Origin: Rhodospirillaceae bacterium
GTDB taxonomy: Bacteria; Pseudomonadota; Alphaproteobacteria; Rhodospirillales; JABHCV01
Assembly: GCA_018662005.1 (NCBI GenBank)
Contig: JABJHA010000038.1
Span: 52,728-116,727 of the forward strand
DNA length: 64,000 nucleotides
Direction of reading: 5' to 3'
The position numbers and the translations under genes were made by a program. The notes below the pieces were generated by a model, which saw only the letters and a list, made by a program, of their open reading frames with translations, was not told the origin of the DNA and did no database searches. The stretch's first letter is position 1, and every line of letters begins with the position of its first letter. Positions 36,413 to 44,921 of this stretch are shown one piece after another.

Positions 36413-37597
36413 ATGGCCATTGAAGACACCAACATCAGTTCGGCCCTCGATATCGTTTCGTTCCTCGAGCAAAACAACGGAAAACTGATTATCAATGTTG
36501 CCGTCGATGCCGTCGGCCATACCCTTGCCGAATTCGACAACTACGCACGTATGCGCCTGACCGGCGAGTTGGACCCGGAAGGAACCCATCTTTACATGGG
36601 CCCTGATGAAGAGCGCGCCAAGACCATTGCCTCCCTTTACGGTGAGGCTTTATTTCCGCTGATTTTTCTATCCCCGCTGGCCCCGGAAATGGTTCGCTCC
36701 ATCGCCCTGTTTCGGCCGGATTTGACGGTCGATGTGGGCATTTCGTCTTCCAAAGTCGCCCCGATGGCAGGCAAAACTGAAATTGTTGAAGTTTCCTCCG
36801 ATGGGTACACCTCGTATAGAACAAGCATACAAGGCCTGCTTGATGACACGACCGCCTACTATCGTCGGAAATTGGCGACCCAAGATCAAAATCCATTGCA
36901 CAGGCAGTTGCCGCTGATTGAAGAACTGGAAGATTTCATCGACGCCAAGGGGAAACCCCTGGCCCTGATACAGATAAAGGATGAAGAATCATCAGCCTCG
37001 CCCGAAGCCAGTAACGCCGAAACTTACATGCCGGCGCTGGAATATCTCAAAGACCAGGGATACCATCTGGTGCAAGTCGGTCGGGAACATCATCCGCAAA
37101 TTTTCTCCAAATTTGGTGTCGTCGATTACGCCAATTGTCCTCTGGCATCATTCACCAATGACTTTTGTTTGTTTAGCAATGCCTCTGTTTGCCTGTTCGG
37201 CCCCTCCGGCGTTTCATACTTTGCTGAAATTATGGAAAAACCTTTCGTCTTAACAAATTCATGGTGGATACCGGCAGCACCCTTCTCAGCAAAGGCCGTC
37301 ATCATTCCGGCTTTGGCAAAATCCCGCAGCGATGGTGAACTGATAAATTTCCGCGACCAGTTAAACCTGCAATTAAACTCCAGCGTATATTTTCCCATCG
37401 AAGAATATGAGATCGTCAATCCTGACGCGGATGACATTCTGGCCGCCATGAAGGAATGCCTGGAACTGGATAAAAAAACGCAGCCGCTAAACGAAAGTCA
37501 GCAAGATTTCAAGAAACTGGCGGCCAATACACCAAGTGGTCTTTCATTGAGCCGGGTCAGCGCCGACTTTCTGGAACGTTACAAGCAACTATTATAA
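36413..37597 (+). CDS. Putative glycosyltransferase, TIGR04372-like
   Basis: A 394-residue soluble protein with a strong ribosome site (GGGGGAGGG). The second half has YHLVQVGREHHPQIF, then CLFGPSGVSYFAEIMEKPFV and LTNSWWIP. That order, a strand with VGR, a Ser-Gly turn and a Pro-x-x-x-T-N segment, resembles the TIGR04372 transferases; the match is by eye and moderate. The first half is unassigned. Last gene of the plus-strand operon starting with the TPR-sulfotransferase, convergent with the transketolase genes. The 51488 protein has a clearer version of the domain. Confidence 0.5.
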   Translation: MAIEDTNISSALDIVSFLEQNNGKLIINVAVDAVGHTLAEFDNYARMRLTGELDPEGTHLYMGPDEERAKTIASLYGEALFPLIFLSPLAPEMVRSIALFRPDLTVDVGISSSKVAPMAGKTEIVEVSSDGYTSYRTSIQGLLDDTTAYYRRKLATQDQNPLHRQLPLIEELEDFIDAKGKPLALIQIKDEESSASPEASNAETYMPALEYLKDQGYHLVQVGREHHPQIFSKFGVVDYANCPLASFTNDFCLFSNASVCLFGPSGVSYFAEIMEKPFVLTNSWWIPAAPFSAKAVIIPALAKSRSDGELINFRDQLNLQLNSSVYFPIEEYEIVNPDADDILAAMKECLELDKKTQPLNESQQDFKKLAANTPSGLSLSRVSADFLERYKQLL

Positions 37598-37609
37598 GCG
37601 TTCGGGTCG

Positions 37610-38530
37610 TCAGGCCGTTTCCCTAATCCGCTGGGCAATCTGCTGTGGCTGCAAACCAAAACTTTCCATCATCAGATCCTGAGAGCCATAGCCTGTCGGA
37701 AATTGATCGGGTATGCCGATCCTGACGACTTTTGGAAGCGGGCCATCGCCATGATCCATTAACAAGCCGGAGACAGCGCTGCCTAATCCACCTTGCAAAA
37801 TGTGCTCTTCAACCGTTACCAGGGTCTCGACCTTTCCAGCCCAATCCAAAACAGCTTTTTGATCAAGGGGCTTGAGTGTGTGCATATTCATAACCCCACA
37901 GGTGATGCCCTCGCCTTCCAGTATGTCAGATGCCGCCAGAGCGCGGCTGACGCTGACGCCGCACGCAATGATCCCGACACGTCCCGGTTCGCGCAAAACA
38001 ATGGCCTTGCCGATTTCAAAACCGTCGCTGTCTTTTGAGACAATCGGATCACCGCCCTTGGCCAACCGTATGTATATGGGGCCTGGCCAGTCGAGGTTAA
38101 CATCCATAAAGCGGGTCATTTCATGCGCGTCCGTCGGTGCGACGACTGTCATGTTGGGCAAGGCCGACATGATCGCGATATCTTCGATTGCCAAATGGGT
38201 AGATCCCAGCGGCGCATAAACCAGCCCGCCGCCATTTGCGATCAGGCGCACAGGAAGATTTTGCATACATAAATCGACCGCAATCTGCTCGAAACAACGC
38301 CGGGTCAAAAACGTCGCGATGGTATTGACGAAAGGAATAAAGCCTTCCATCGCCATGCCTGCCGCCATGCCAACGACATTCTGCTCGGCGATCCCTTCCA
38401 TAAAAAACCGCGATGGCAATTCGCTGCGCATATCATCGAGAACACCGGCGCCCAGGTCAGAACCGATAAAGACGACCCGCTCGTCCTTCTTGGCCAGATC
38501 GAAAACCTTATTCAGACAGGTCTTGCGCAT
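37610..38530 (-). CDS. Transketolase, C-terminal (pyrimidine-binding) subunit
   Basis: A 306-residue protein from the ATG at 38530 (GGGGGG upstream; an ATG at 38578 would run far into the previous gene). It has the pyrimidine domain with EGIAEQNVVGMAAGMA, whose Glu activates the thiamine ring, and a C-terminal transketolase domain (VETLVTVEEHILQGGLGSAV). It overlaps the N-terminal subunit gene by 23 bases. The two together equal one transketolase of about 600 residues. Split transketolases in sugar loci transfer two-carbon units to make unusual ketoses or branched sugars. Last gene of the minus-strand operon starting at 43571. Confidence 0.88.
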   Translation of the reverse strand: MRKTCLNKVFDLAKKDERVVFIGSDLGAGVLDDMRSELPSRFFMEGIAEQNVVGMAAGMAMEGFIPFVNTIATFLTRRCFEQIAVDLCMQNLPVRLIANGGGLVYAPLGSTHLAIEDIAIMSALPNMTVVAPTDAHEMTRFMDVNLDWPGPIYIRLAKGGDPIVSKDSDGFEIGKAIVLREPGRVGIIACGVSVSRALAASDILEGEGITCGVMNMHTLKPLDQKAVLDWAGKVETLVTVEEHILQGGLGSAVSGLLMDHGDGPLPKVVRIGIPDQFPTGYGSQDLMMESFGLQPQQIAQRIRETA

Positions 38531-39371
38531 GTCGCCCCCCAAGACCTTCCAAAAGGCTGTCGATCTGATCAGCATCAAGGTTTGATTTGTGGTGCCATGT
38601 CGGTTCGTGTTCGGCTATGGCAATACCCTTGCCCTTGACCGTGTGACAAATAATCGCGCTGGGCTTTGCCGCTTCCAGTGGCGAGGAAGCAAGCACTGAC
38701 CCAAGCGCCCCGACATCATGGCCATCGACCTGGCTGACGTTGAAATTAAAGGAACGCCATTTGTCCACCAGTGGTTCAAGGTCCTGAACAATGCTTGTTT
38801 CGCCGTAAGACTGCAGTTTGTTGTAATCAACCAGCACCGTCAGGTTTTCGAGTTTGTGCTTGCCCGCGCACATGGCCGCTTCCCAGACTGATCCTTCGTT
38901 GATCTCGCCATCACCAAGAACGACGAAAACCTGATGGTCCGCCCCCTTTATGCGGGCCGCCAGGGCCATGCCCACACCGACGGACAAGCCATGACCAAGA
39001 GCGCCGGTCGAAGCCTCTACACCGGGTATTTTGCCGCGTTCGGGATGGCCACCCAGTATCGACTGTTGATGGCAGAATGTTCGCAACTCGGATTTTGGGA
39101 AATATCCCTTGTCGGCCAAAATGGCATAAAGCGCCAGACACCCGTGGCCCTTGGACAGGATGAAGCGATCCCGGTTATCTGCTTTTGGATTGCCCGGGTC
39201 ATGATTGAGGATGTCGTCGTACAAGACGCGCAGGATTTCAATCAAAGACAGGGATGAACCAATATGGCCACGCCCGCCGCCGTCCAGCGCTTCAATCACC
39301 AGCCTTCGCAGATAAAGCGAACGTTCATCCAGAGGGATTTTTGAATCTCGCACGACCATGTTTTCTTTCAT
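38508..39371 (-). CDS. Transketolase, N-terminal (TPP-binding) subunit
   Basis: A 287-residue protein. I start it at the ATG at 39371, whose ATGA overlaps the stop of the gene before it; an upstream start at 39422 would add 17 residues. It has GRGHIGSSLSLIEIL, LSKGHGCLALYAIL, GALGHGLSVGVGMAL and the TPP/Mg site GDGEINEGSVWEA followed by VDYNKLQ. It pairs with the C-terminal subunit. The split is natural, not a frameshift, because each half has its own start region and full domain. Confidence 0.9.
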   Translation of the reverse strand: MKENMVVRDSKIPLDERSLYLRRLVIEALDGGGRGHIGSSLSLIEILRVLYDDILNHDPGNPKADNRDRFILSKGHGCLALYAILADKGYFPKSELRTFCHQQSILGGHPERGKIPGVEASTGALGHGLSVGVGMALAARIKGADHQVFVVLGDGEINEGSVWEAAMCAGKHKLENLTVLVDYNKLQSYGETSIVQDLEPLVDKWRSFNFNVSQVDGHDVGALGSVLASSPLEAAKPSAIICHTVKGKGIAIAEHEPTWHHKSNLDADQIDSLLEGLGGRHAQDLSE

Positions 39372-40390
39372 GTTACTTTTGCAGGCTTCCATTCTTGGAC
39401 GGCCTTGCTTTTTATAAGCCATGCCCGGGCTTTTAACAATTGCTGGTGCTTGCGCTGTTCAAGCCCGTCCATGGTCCCCGCCGCCTGTCTGCGTTGCCAG
39501 CGTTCGGGAAGATACTCGTTTAACAGGATCATACACCACCGCAAGGCATAGAACGGAAAACACAAATCAAAGCGTTCATCAAAGGTCGGGTCGCTTATGA
39601 ATATTTTCCGCGCCCCTTTCCAGAACTGCTGTTTGTTCGCCGTGCTGATATCCATTCCCGGATGCAAAATAAAATCACAAACCAGCTTCACCGGATCGTC
39701 CCAGCCAAAATATTCAAAATCAACAAAAACCAGATTCCCGTCTGCACGTCTTAAAGTGTTGTGAAAGCCAAAATCAGAGGCGCTTAAGCATCGATATCGC
39801 GGATCTACAGATCGAAGATCGGGGTGCCCGGACAATCTTTCAAAAGCGGCCGTGGAGAGTCCGCGAAAGTGCGGATCAAACTGTTCGTTCAGAAAATTTT
39901 CCAACGCCTGTTCGGTCGCGGCGACGGCCAGAAGCTTGCCGTAGCGGTTTGTGATCTGATCCTGTAGATCGTCGAATGAAAAACAGGCTTCCGATGCCGT
40001 GCCGAGCAATCCGGCGTCATCGTCGCTACTGAATTCCTTCATCCGCGCGACAAAATGCAGTGTCGCATCAATATCATCCGCCGACGGGGATTCAACCTTG
40101 TCGCCATCGATCCATTCGTAGAGACCAACACCAAGATTTTTATCACACACCAAGGCCGTCGGAATGATGCCGGGAACCCGGCTCGCCAAAAACGACAAAG
40201 CCGCAAATTCAACAGATAGCCGGTCACGGGTATCACCATCGGTTTTGGGGTAGATTTTTAAGGCAAATCGTTTTCCACTTTCACAGTCGATGCGAAAAAG
40301 TCTGTTGTTGGCGCCATGGGGCACGGCAGAAAAGCCACGGACTGTTTCTCCGGTTGCTGATTGTATCCATGCTAGCCAGCTATCATCCAC
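39368..40390 (-). CDS. APH/choline-kinase-like phosphotransferase
   Basis: A 340-residue kinase fold. I use the GTG at 40390, preceded by GGCGGGGG and overlapping the HAD gene stop; the frame is open to 40486. It has the ATP Lys in FALKIYPK (K45), the catalytic loop SASDFGFHNTL (D206, N211) in place of HxDxxxxN, and DFEYFGWDDP (D224) for metal. Relatives phosphorylate aminoglycosides, choline or small sugars. Given its position between a phosphatase and a transketolase, a sugar or polyol kinase is the likeliest role. Confidence 0.75.
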   Translation of the reverse strand: MDDSWLAWIQSATGETVRGFSAVPHGANNRLFRIDCESGKRFALKIYPKTDGDTRDRLSVEFAALSFLASRVPGIIPTALVCDKNLGVGLYEWIDGDKVESPSADDIDATLHFVARMKEFSSDDDAGLLGTASEACFSFDDLQDQITNRYGKLLAVAATEQALENFLNEQFDPHFRGLSTAAFERLSGHPDLRSVDPRYRCLSASDFGFHNTLRRADGNLVFVDFEYFGWDDPVKLVCDFILHPGMDISTANKQQFWKGARKIFISDPTFDERFDLCFPFYALRWCMILLNEYLPERWQRRQAAGTMDGLEQRKHQQLLKARAWLIKSKAVQEWKPAKVT

Positions 40391-41012
40391 TGAGCGAACC
40401 CCCGCCAAAGACACTGTCCTGAATTTCCGACCATGAACAACAAACTTGCATCTCAGGCCCGGCGGGAAGCCCTGGTTCTGTCTCAAACAGTATTTTTTTT
40501 ACATTTTTAGGAAAGCCCAAGTCGGCAAAGACCTCGCGCAAATCATCAATAAACAAATCGCACCCCAAGGCACCAATCATTTGGCATTTCTCGCCTCGCG
40601 TATCGGCAAAATGGACGTTGTCCGGGTTCAGCCCAAAACCCCTGTCCGTAAAAAACGCCTGCCCTTCCATCCATGCCAAAGCCGCCTTTCTCAAATCAAC
40701 GCCGTCCGGAGCCGCCGCCGCGTATGTTGTTTTGTGGCTAATGATGGAAACCTTCTCATTTTTGTTTTGGCATTCCCGCAGAAAATGGGCGACCCCGTCG
40801 ATCAATTCGGCCTCGCCCATACGCGGCCCATAAATTTCTGCCTGCAGAGTCATCCATTTTTGCTCCCCACCCGGCAATTGACGAATGCCGTCGCGAAGGC
40901 TTTGTTTACCACCCGGTTTCGAGGCTTCTATCCAGCCTTTTTCAGCAGCAAAGCAACGGATCAGTTCCTCGTATCCTGCGATGGTGTTATCAAAATCGAG
41001 GCCAATGTGCAT
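40383..41012 (-). CDS. HAD-superfamily phosphatase-like protein
   Basis: A 209-residue protein. Its motif I is DFDNTIAGYEE (D6, D8), motif II is the Ser in VSIISHKT, and motif III/IV is DLFIDDLREVF (two Asp for magnesium). This fits a small-molecule phosphatase of the HAD fold. It lies 23 bases after the nucleotidylyltransferase-kinase gene and overlaps the kinase gene that follows. In the heptose pathway a HAD phosphatase (GmhB) acts between the kinase and nucleotidylyltransferase steps, so a parallel job here is plausible but unproven. Confidence 0.78.
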   Translation of the reverse strand: MHIGLDFDNTIAGYEELIRCFAAEKGWIEASKPGGKQSLRDGIRQLPGGEQKWMTLQAEIYGPRMGEAELIDGVAHFLRECQNKNEKVSIISHKTTYAAAAPDGVDLRKAALAWMEGQAFFTDRGFGLNPDNVHFADTRGEKCQMIGALGCDLFIDDLREVFADLGFPKNVKKILFETEPGLPAGPEMQVCCSWSEIQDSVFGGGSLSG

Positions 41013-41035
41013 ACGTTCAGATCACTCGCAGCGGC

Positions 41036-42586
41036 TTATTTCAACACTGCATTGATAAACTTCGTCAGGGTAATTTTGTCGACAGCCTTACGATGACCGA
41101 CAATCCCGACCTTGATGGCGCCCGCCACATTACCCAAAAAAGCGGCCAGTTCTACTGATCCACTGGCAAGGACAAGGGGGGCGGCGACCGCAAAAAAGGC
41201 ATCCCCTGCGCCAACCGTATCGACCACCTGATCCGTTATCGCGGGAATTCTGTGAACCTTTCCGCTTTCTCGCTGAAAGGTCATGCTGCCGTGCAGGCCA
41301 AGGGTAATAATGAAACGGTCGCAATCAATTTTTTCCGGCAACAGTTCCGAAATCAGCTTTTGCACATCGGCATATTTATCAGACACCGCAAGGCGGGCTT
41401 CGGGGGTGTCGATGCAGACAAAGTCGGCCCGGGGATAACGGGTGGCAAAATTAAATCCGTGGTTGCCCGCGTTGGTTTGAACATTAACAGCCAGGAAGGG
41501 GGCATTTTCACACAAATCCGCGATGACATCCTGAGTGATCAATCCATGCCCGAAATCGGTGACAATAACCAGATCCGCATCTTTTATTTTATCGTTGATA
41601 ATGCTGCGTAGTTTTTCCTCGCCTTCCGCCGATGGCGGATGGTCCTTGAAATCGTACACTTCAAACAGTTTGCCCATATACGATGTATCGATATAGCGGG
41701 TCTTTCGGGTCGTCGGCGCATCATTACGATAAAGCAGATTTAAATGGATATTGTCTTCCAGGTTGGTGCGGATCAGGTCTTCCTGACTGTCCAGTTTCCC
41801 AAGCGAGGTAATGACGTCGACATGGCCGCAAAAACTTGCAACGTGCTTGGCCGCGGCGATGACACCACCGGCGAAGGTTTCACCGTTTTCAAACTGCACC
41901 GCAATAATGTTTTCCTTTGATGGCTTACCCAAAGGCGTCACATATTTATATTCGTCGATAACGGTGTCGCCAATGACGACAACACGCATATCCTTGACCG
42001 CCTCGATCAGTTCCAGACAGCGTTGCAACCCGTCCTGTTGACGCAATTCATTCAGATAGTCGCGAAGCGGGGCATCGTAGACGTCCAGGTAATGATTGAT
42101 CAGAGAAGAAGAACTGAAGGTAATGTCCTTGGTGAACATGACCCGGCCGTCGTGACGTTCGACGGTTAACTGTTCATCGGTAATTTTGCCGGTTATATCT
42201 TCATCGGCGTTTTCATAGTCCGACCCTTTAACATAAACATCGGGCTTGACCGCCTCGATCATGGGTTCGGCGCTGGCCATGTGGTTGATGGCGACAAAAT
42301 CAACGCATTCCAACGCCGCCAGCATTTCCGCGCGCATATCCTGTGAAAAAATTGGCCGACCTGGCCCTTTGTTAACGAAGGCGTCAGCGGTGATGGAAAC
42401 GACCAGAATATCGCCTTCTTTTTTGGCTGTTTTCAAATGACGAACATGGCCCATATGAAGCAAATCAAAGACGCCGTGGGCAAGCACAAGCGTCTTACCA
42501 TCAGCCCGTGCTGCGTCCATAAGTGTCGCCATTTCCTCGATTGTCCGAACTTTGGACATATGCTCCATTGCAGCCCTATCCATCAT
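41036..42586 (-). CDS. Nucleotidylyltransferase-PfkB kinase fusion (HldE parts in reverse order)
   Basis: A 516-residue bifunctional protein. Residues about 30-165 are a cytidylyltransferase-fold domain with GVFDLLHMGHVRHL (38-51; HxGH at 44-47) and VKGSDY. Residues about 190-516 are a PfkB-type kinase (VVVIGDTVIDEY, GGVIAAAKHVA, catalytic VGAGDAF near 460). E. coli HldE has the same two domains with the kinase first. It should phosphorylate a sugar at C1 or nearby and attach a nucleotide. The start overlaps the epimerase stop by 11 bases; downstream ATGs at residues 7 and 10 are possible. Heptose or another seven-carbon sugar from the transketolase is an attractive substrate. Confidence 0.82.
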   Translation of the reverse strand: MMDRAAMEHMSKVRTIEEMATLMDAARADGKTLVLAHGVFDLLHMGHVRHLKTAKKEGDILVVSITADAFVNKGPGRPIFSQDMRAEMLAALECVDFVAINHMASAEPMIEAVKPDVYVKGSDYENADEDITGKITDEQLTVERHDGRVMFTKDITFSSSSLINHYLDVYDAPLRDYLNELRQQDGLQRCLELIEAVKDMRVVVIGDTVIDEYKYVTPLGKPSKENIIAVQFENGETFAGGVIAAAKHVASFCGHVDVITSLGKLDSQEDLIRTNLEDNIHLNLLYRNDAPTTRKTRYIDTSYMGKLFEVYDFKDHPPSAEGEEKLRSIINDKIKDADLVIVTDFGHGLITQDVIADLCENAPFLAVNVQTNAGNHGFNFATRYPRADFVCIDTPEARLAVSDKYADVQKLISELLPEKIDCDRFIITLGLHGSMTFQRESGKVHRIPAITDQVVDTVGAGDAFFAVAAPLVLASGSVELAAFLGNVAGAIKVGIVGHRKAVDKITLTKFINAVLK

Positions 42587-43571
42587 TTCCAGCCAGATAC
42601 TTGAACCAGCCGGTCGTTGCCTCCGCTATGGAAGCAGGTTCCCAGACCGGCGCTTCACGCCAATAATCAATATTGTCCAACATTTCCTTGACGCCGTCTT
42701 CAAAAGAAACTTTTGGTTGCCAATTTAACAGCTTCCGAATTTTCTGCGTATCGGCAAAGGTACAGTCAGGCTCGCCGGGGCGTTTCGGAATATAGGTGAC
42801 CTCTCCACCCAGCAATTCCACCAACCGGTTAACACTGTAAGTGTCGCCAGAGCCGACATTCATAATTTTGCCCGAAAGGTCGGAATCGGCTGCCGCCAGA
42901 ATGGCGCTGACAATATCGCTGACAAAGGTGAAGTCGCGGGTTTGGGTGCCGTCGCCAACCACCGTGTACGGTTTACCCGCCAGTTTCTGGGCCAGAAAAA
43001 CGCCGAACACCGCGCCATATGTGCCCGAAGTCCGGCTGCGCGGTCCATAAACATTGAACAGCCGCAAGGACACCGCCGGCAATCCATAAAGCTGGGCCCA
43101 GTGCATGGCGTAGGTTTCACCGACATATTTTGTCAGGGCGTACGGATACATGGGACGGATGTCGGCATCTTCAGGCGTCGGGTTGATATCGGGAAGGCCG
43201 TAGCAGGAACTGGAGGCAATATAGACAAATCGTTTCACCGCCGCCCGGTTGGCCGCCTGCAGGACATGAAAGGTGCCATCAACGTTAGCCCGGTGATAGG
43301 CTTCGGGTTGCTCGATTGACGGCACGATGTCGGCCAAAGCCGCCAGATGGTAAACCCGTTCGACACCATCAAAAAAGGCTCCCATATCCGCGCCGGAGCC
43401 AATATCGACCTGGTGAATTTGCAAGTGCGGATTGTCTTTTACGTGATCCAGATTCTGCGGACGACCGGTCGAAAAATTATCGAGCACACAGACGTCATGG
43501 CCCAAATCCAGCAATGTCGTAACCAGATGGCTACCGATAAATCCTGCCCCGCCGGTAACCAGACTACGCAC
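42576..43571 (-). CDS. NDP-sugar epimerase/dehydratase (extended SDR)
   Basis: A 331-residue extended SDR. It has TGGAGFIGSH (residues 6-15), LDNFSTGRPQNL, the catalytic IASSSCYG (Ser 120-122) and YALTK (144-148), and RLFNVYGPR. The pattern matches UDP-glucose 4-epimerases and related 4,6-dehydratases, and the length is normal. It is the first gene of a six-gene minus-strand operon with overlapping or closely spaced ends: epimerase, nucleotidylyltransferase-kinase, HAD phosphatase, APH-type kinase and both transketolase halves. Confidence 0.88.
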   Translation of the reverse strand: MRSLVTGGAGFIGSHLVTTLLDLGHDVCVLDNFSTGRPQNLDHVKDNPHLQIHQVDIGSGADMGAFFDGVERVYHLAALADIVPSIEQPEAYHRANVDGTFHVLQAANRAAVKRFVYIASSSCYGLPDINPTPEDADIRPMYPYALTKYVGETYAMHWAQLYGLPAVSLRLFNVYGPRSRTSGTYGAVFGVFLAQKLAGKPYTVVGDGTQTRDFTFVSDIVSAILAAADSDLSGKIMNVGSGDTYSVNRLVELLGGEVTYIPKRPGEPDCTFADTQKIRKLLNWQPKVSFEDGVKEMLDNIDYWREAPVWEPASIAEATTGWFKYLAGNDG

Positions 43572-43741
43572 TTTTTCAACCCCTTTAATTTTAACGGATT
43601 ATTCTATGCAGGTATCAAAACCCGGTCAAACGGCACTTGATTCAGAAACAAAAATCCCCACTTATAGCGATACCGGCAAGACGAAGCGCCAAATGCCGAA
43701 TGTTATAAGAATAATAAACAGAAGCCAGAAAGGAAGCTGTT

Positions 43742-44842
43742 TTGGATAAATTTGGAATCGAAAGCCATAAACTTATCTATCATCCAGAGCGGGTCGCGCA
43801 GTATCTTGAGGCTGGGGATGATTGGCAAAAAGCCAAAAGCGTCTATCCAATTTATGTAGAAGTGTCCCCTGTTGGCGCCTGTAATCATCGCTGTGTTTTT
43901 TGCGCCTTTGATTACATTGGTTACAAAAGCCAGATGCTGGATGCCGATATCTTTTCCCGGCGAATTAACGAAATGGGCCAGCTTGGCATCAAAAGCATTA
44001 TGTTCGCAGGCGAAGGCGAGCCGCTTTTGCACAAAAAAATCAACCAAATGGTCAAGGCATCGACGGATGCAGGTATCGATGTTTCTTTCACGACAAACGC
44101 CGTCAACCTGAATAAAGCGTTTATCGAACAATCCCTGCCACTGACCTCGTGGATCAAGGCCTCGTTAAATGCCGGGACCGCAGAAACCTACGCGAAAATT
44201 CATCGCACCAAGGAAGCCGAATTTCAAAAGGTCATAAACAATCTCAAAGCAGCTGTTTTGGCTAAAAAGCGGCATGGATGGACATGCACCATTGGCGCAC
44301 AAATTCTTCTTCTGCCTGAAAATGCTTCCGAAATTGAAACCCTCGCCCGCATAGGCCGAGATGAAATCGGGCTCGACTATCTTGTCGTTAAACCTTATTC
44401 CCAACATTTGTATAGCGAAACGGAAACCTACAAGAATATTGATTACAATGACTTCATCGAGTTGGAAGCGTCTCTAAAACACCTGAACACCGACACCTTT
44501 GACCTGATTTTCCGCTCCAACACCATGAAAAAACACGAAGAGGTAGACGCGGAACGCTACAGTTATTGCAGTTCCACGCCCTTCTTCCTTGCCCATATTA
44601 TGGCCGATGGCAATGTCTCTGGATGCAATGCCTATTTGATGCACGAAAAATTCATGTACGGCAGCATTATGGATCAGACCTTCAAGTCAATATGGGAAGG
44701 AAGCGGTCGCGAAGAGAGCTTTCATTATGTCAAAAATGAACTCGATATCAGTAAATGCCGAAAGAACTGCCGAATGGACGAGGTCAATCGCTACCTGTTC
44801 AATTTGCGAGAAGGCCTGGTTGAACACGTCAATTTTATTTAA
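43742..44842 (+). CDS. Radical SAM/SPASM-type enzyme
   Basis: A 366-residue protein starting at TTG 43742 with AAGGAAG upstream. The cluster motif is C47-x3-C51-x2-C54 (ACNHRCVFCAFD). Late Cys residues (CSSTPFFLAH, GNVSGCNAY, CRKNCRMDEV) fit auxiliary clusters, and FMYGSIMDQTFKSIWEGS is the SPASM linker. The N-terminal ESHKLIYHPERVAQYLEAG and the C-terminal HVNFI match the paralogue at 34428. First of three plus-strand genes (two radical SAM, one methyltransferase). The Cys-rich tail and setting suggest a sugar-nucleotide or glycan substrate, but peptide modification cannot be excluded. Confidence 0.83.
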   Translation: MDKFGIESHKLIYHPERVAQYLEAGDDWQKAKSVYPIYVEVSPVGACNHRCVFCAFDYIGYKSQMLDADIFSRRINEMGQLGIKSIMFAGEGEPLLHKKINQMVKASTDAGIDVSFTTNAVNLNKAFIEQSLPLTSWIKASLNAGTAETYAKIHRTKEAEFQKVINNLKAAVLAKKRHGWTCTIGAQILLLPENASEIETLARIGRDEIGLDYLVVKPYSQHLYSETETYKNIDYNDFIELEASLKHLNTDTFDLIFRSNTMKKHEEVDAERYSYCSSTPFFLAHIMADGNVSGCNAYLMHEKFMYGSIMDQTFKSIWEGSGREESFHYVKNELDISKCRKNCRMDEVNRYLFNLREGLVEHVNFI

Positions 44843-44921
44843 TCAACCTGTTGTACAGTTAGCGATGAGGTTATGATTCGCCACATCCGCAATCCTTTTT
44901 CACAAATGCAGGAAATCACAG

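Noticed and set aside
37610..39371. Transketolase split into two genes as a possible frameshift
   Set aside because: Each half has its own complete domain and start region, and split transketolases are a known form.
41036..42586. Standard LPS core heptose gene hldE
   Set aside because: The domain order is reversed and the other heptose genes (gmhA, hldD, heptosyltransferase cluster) are not adjacent.
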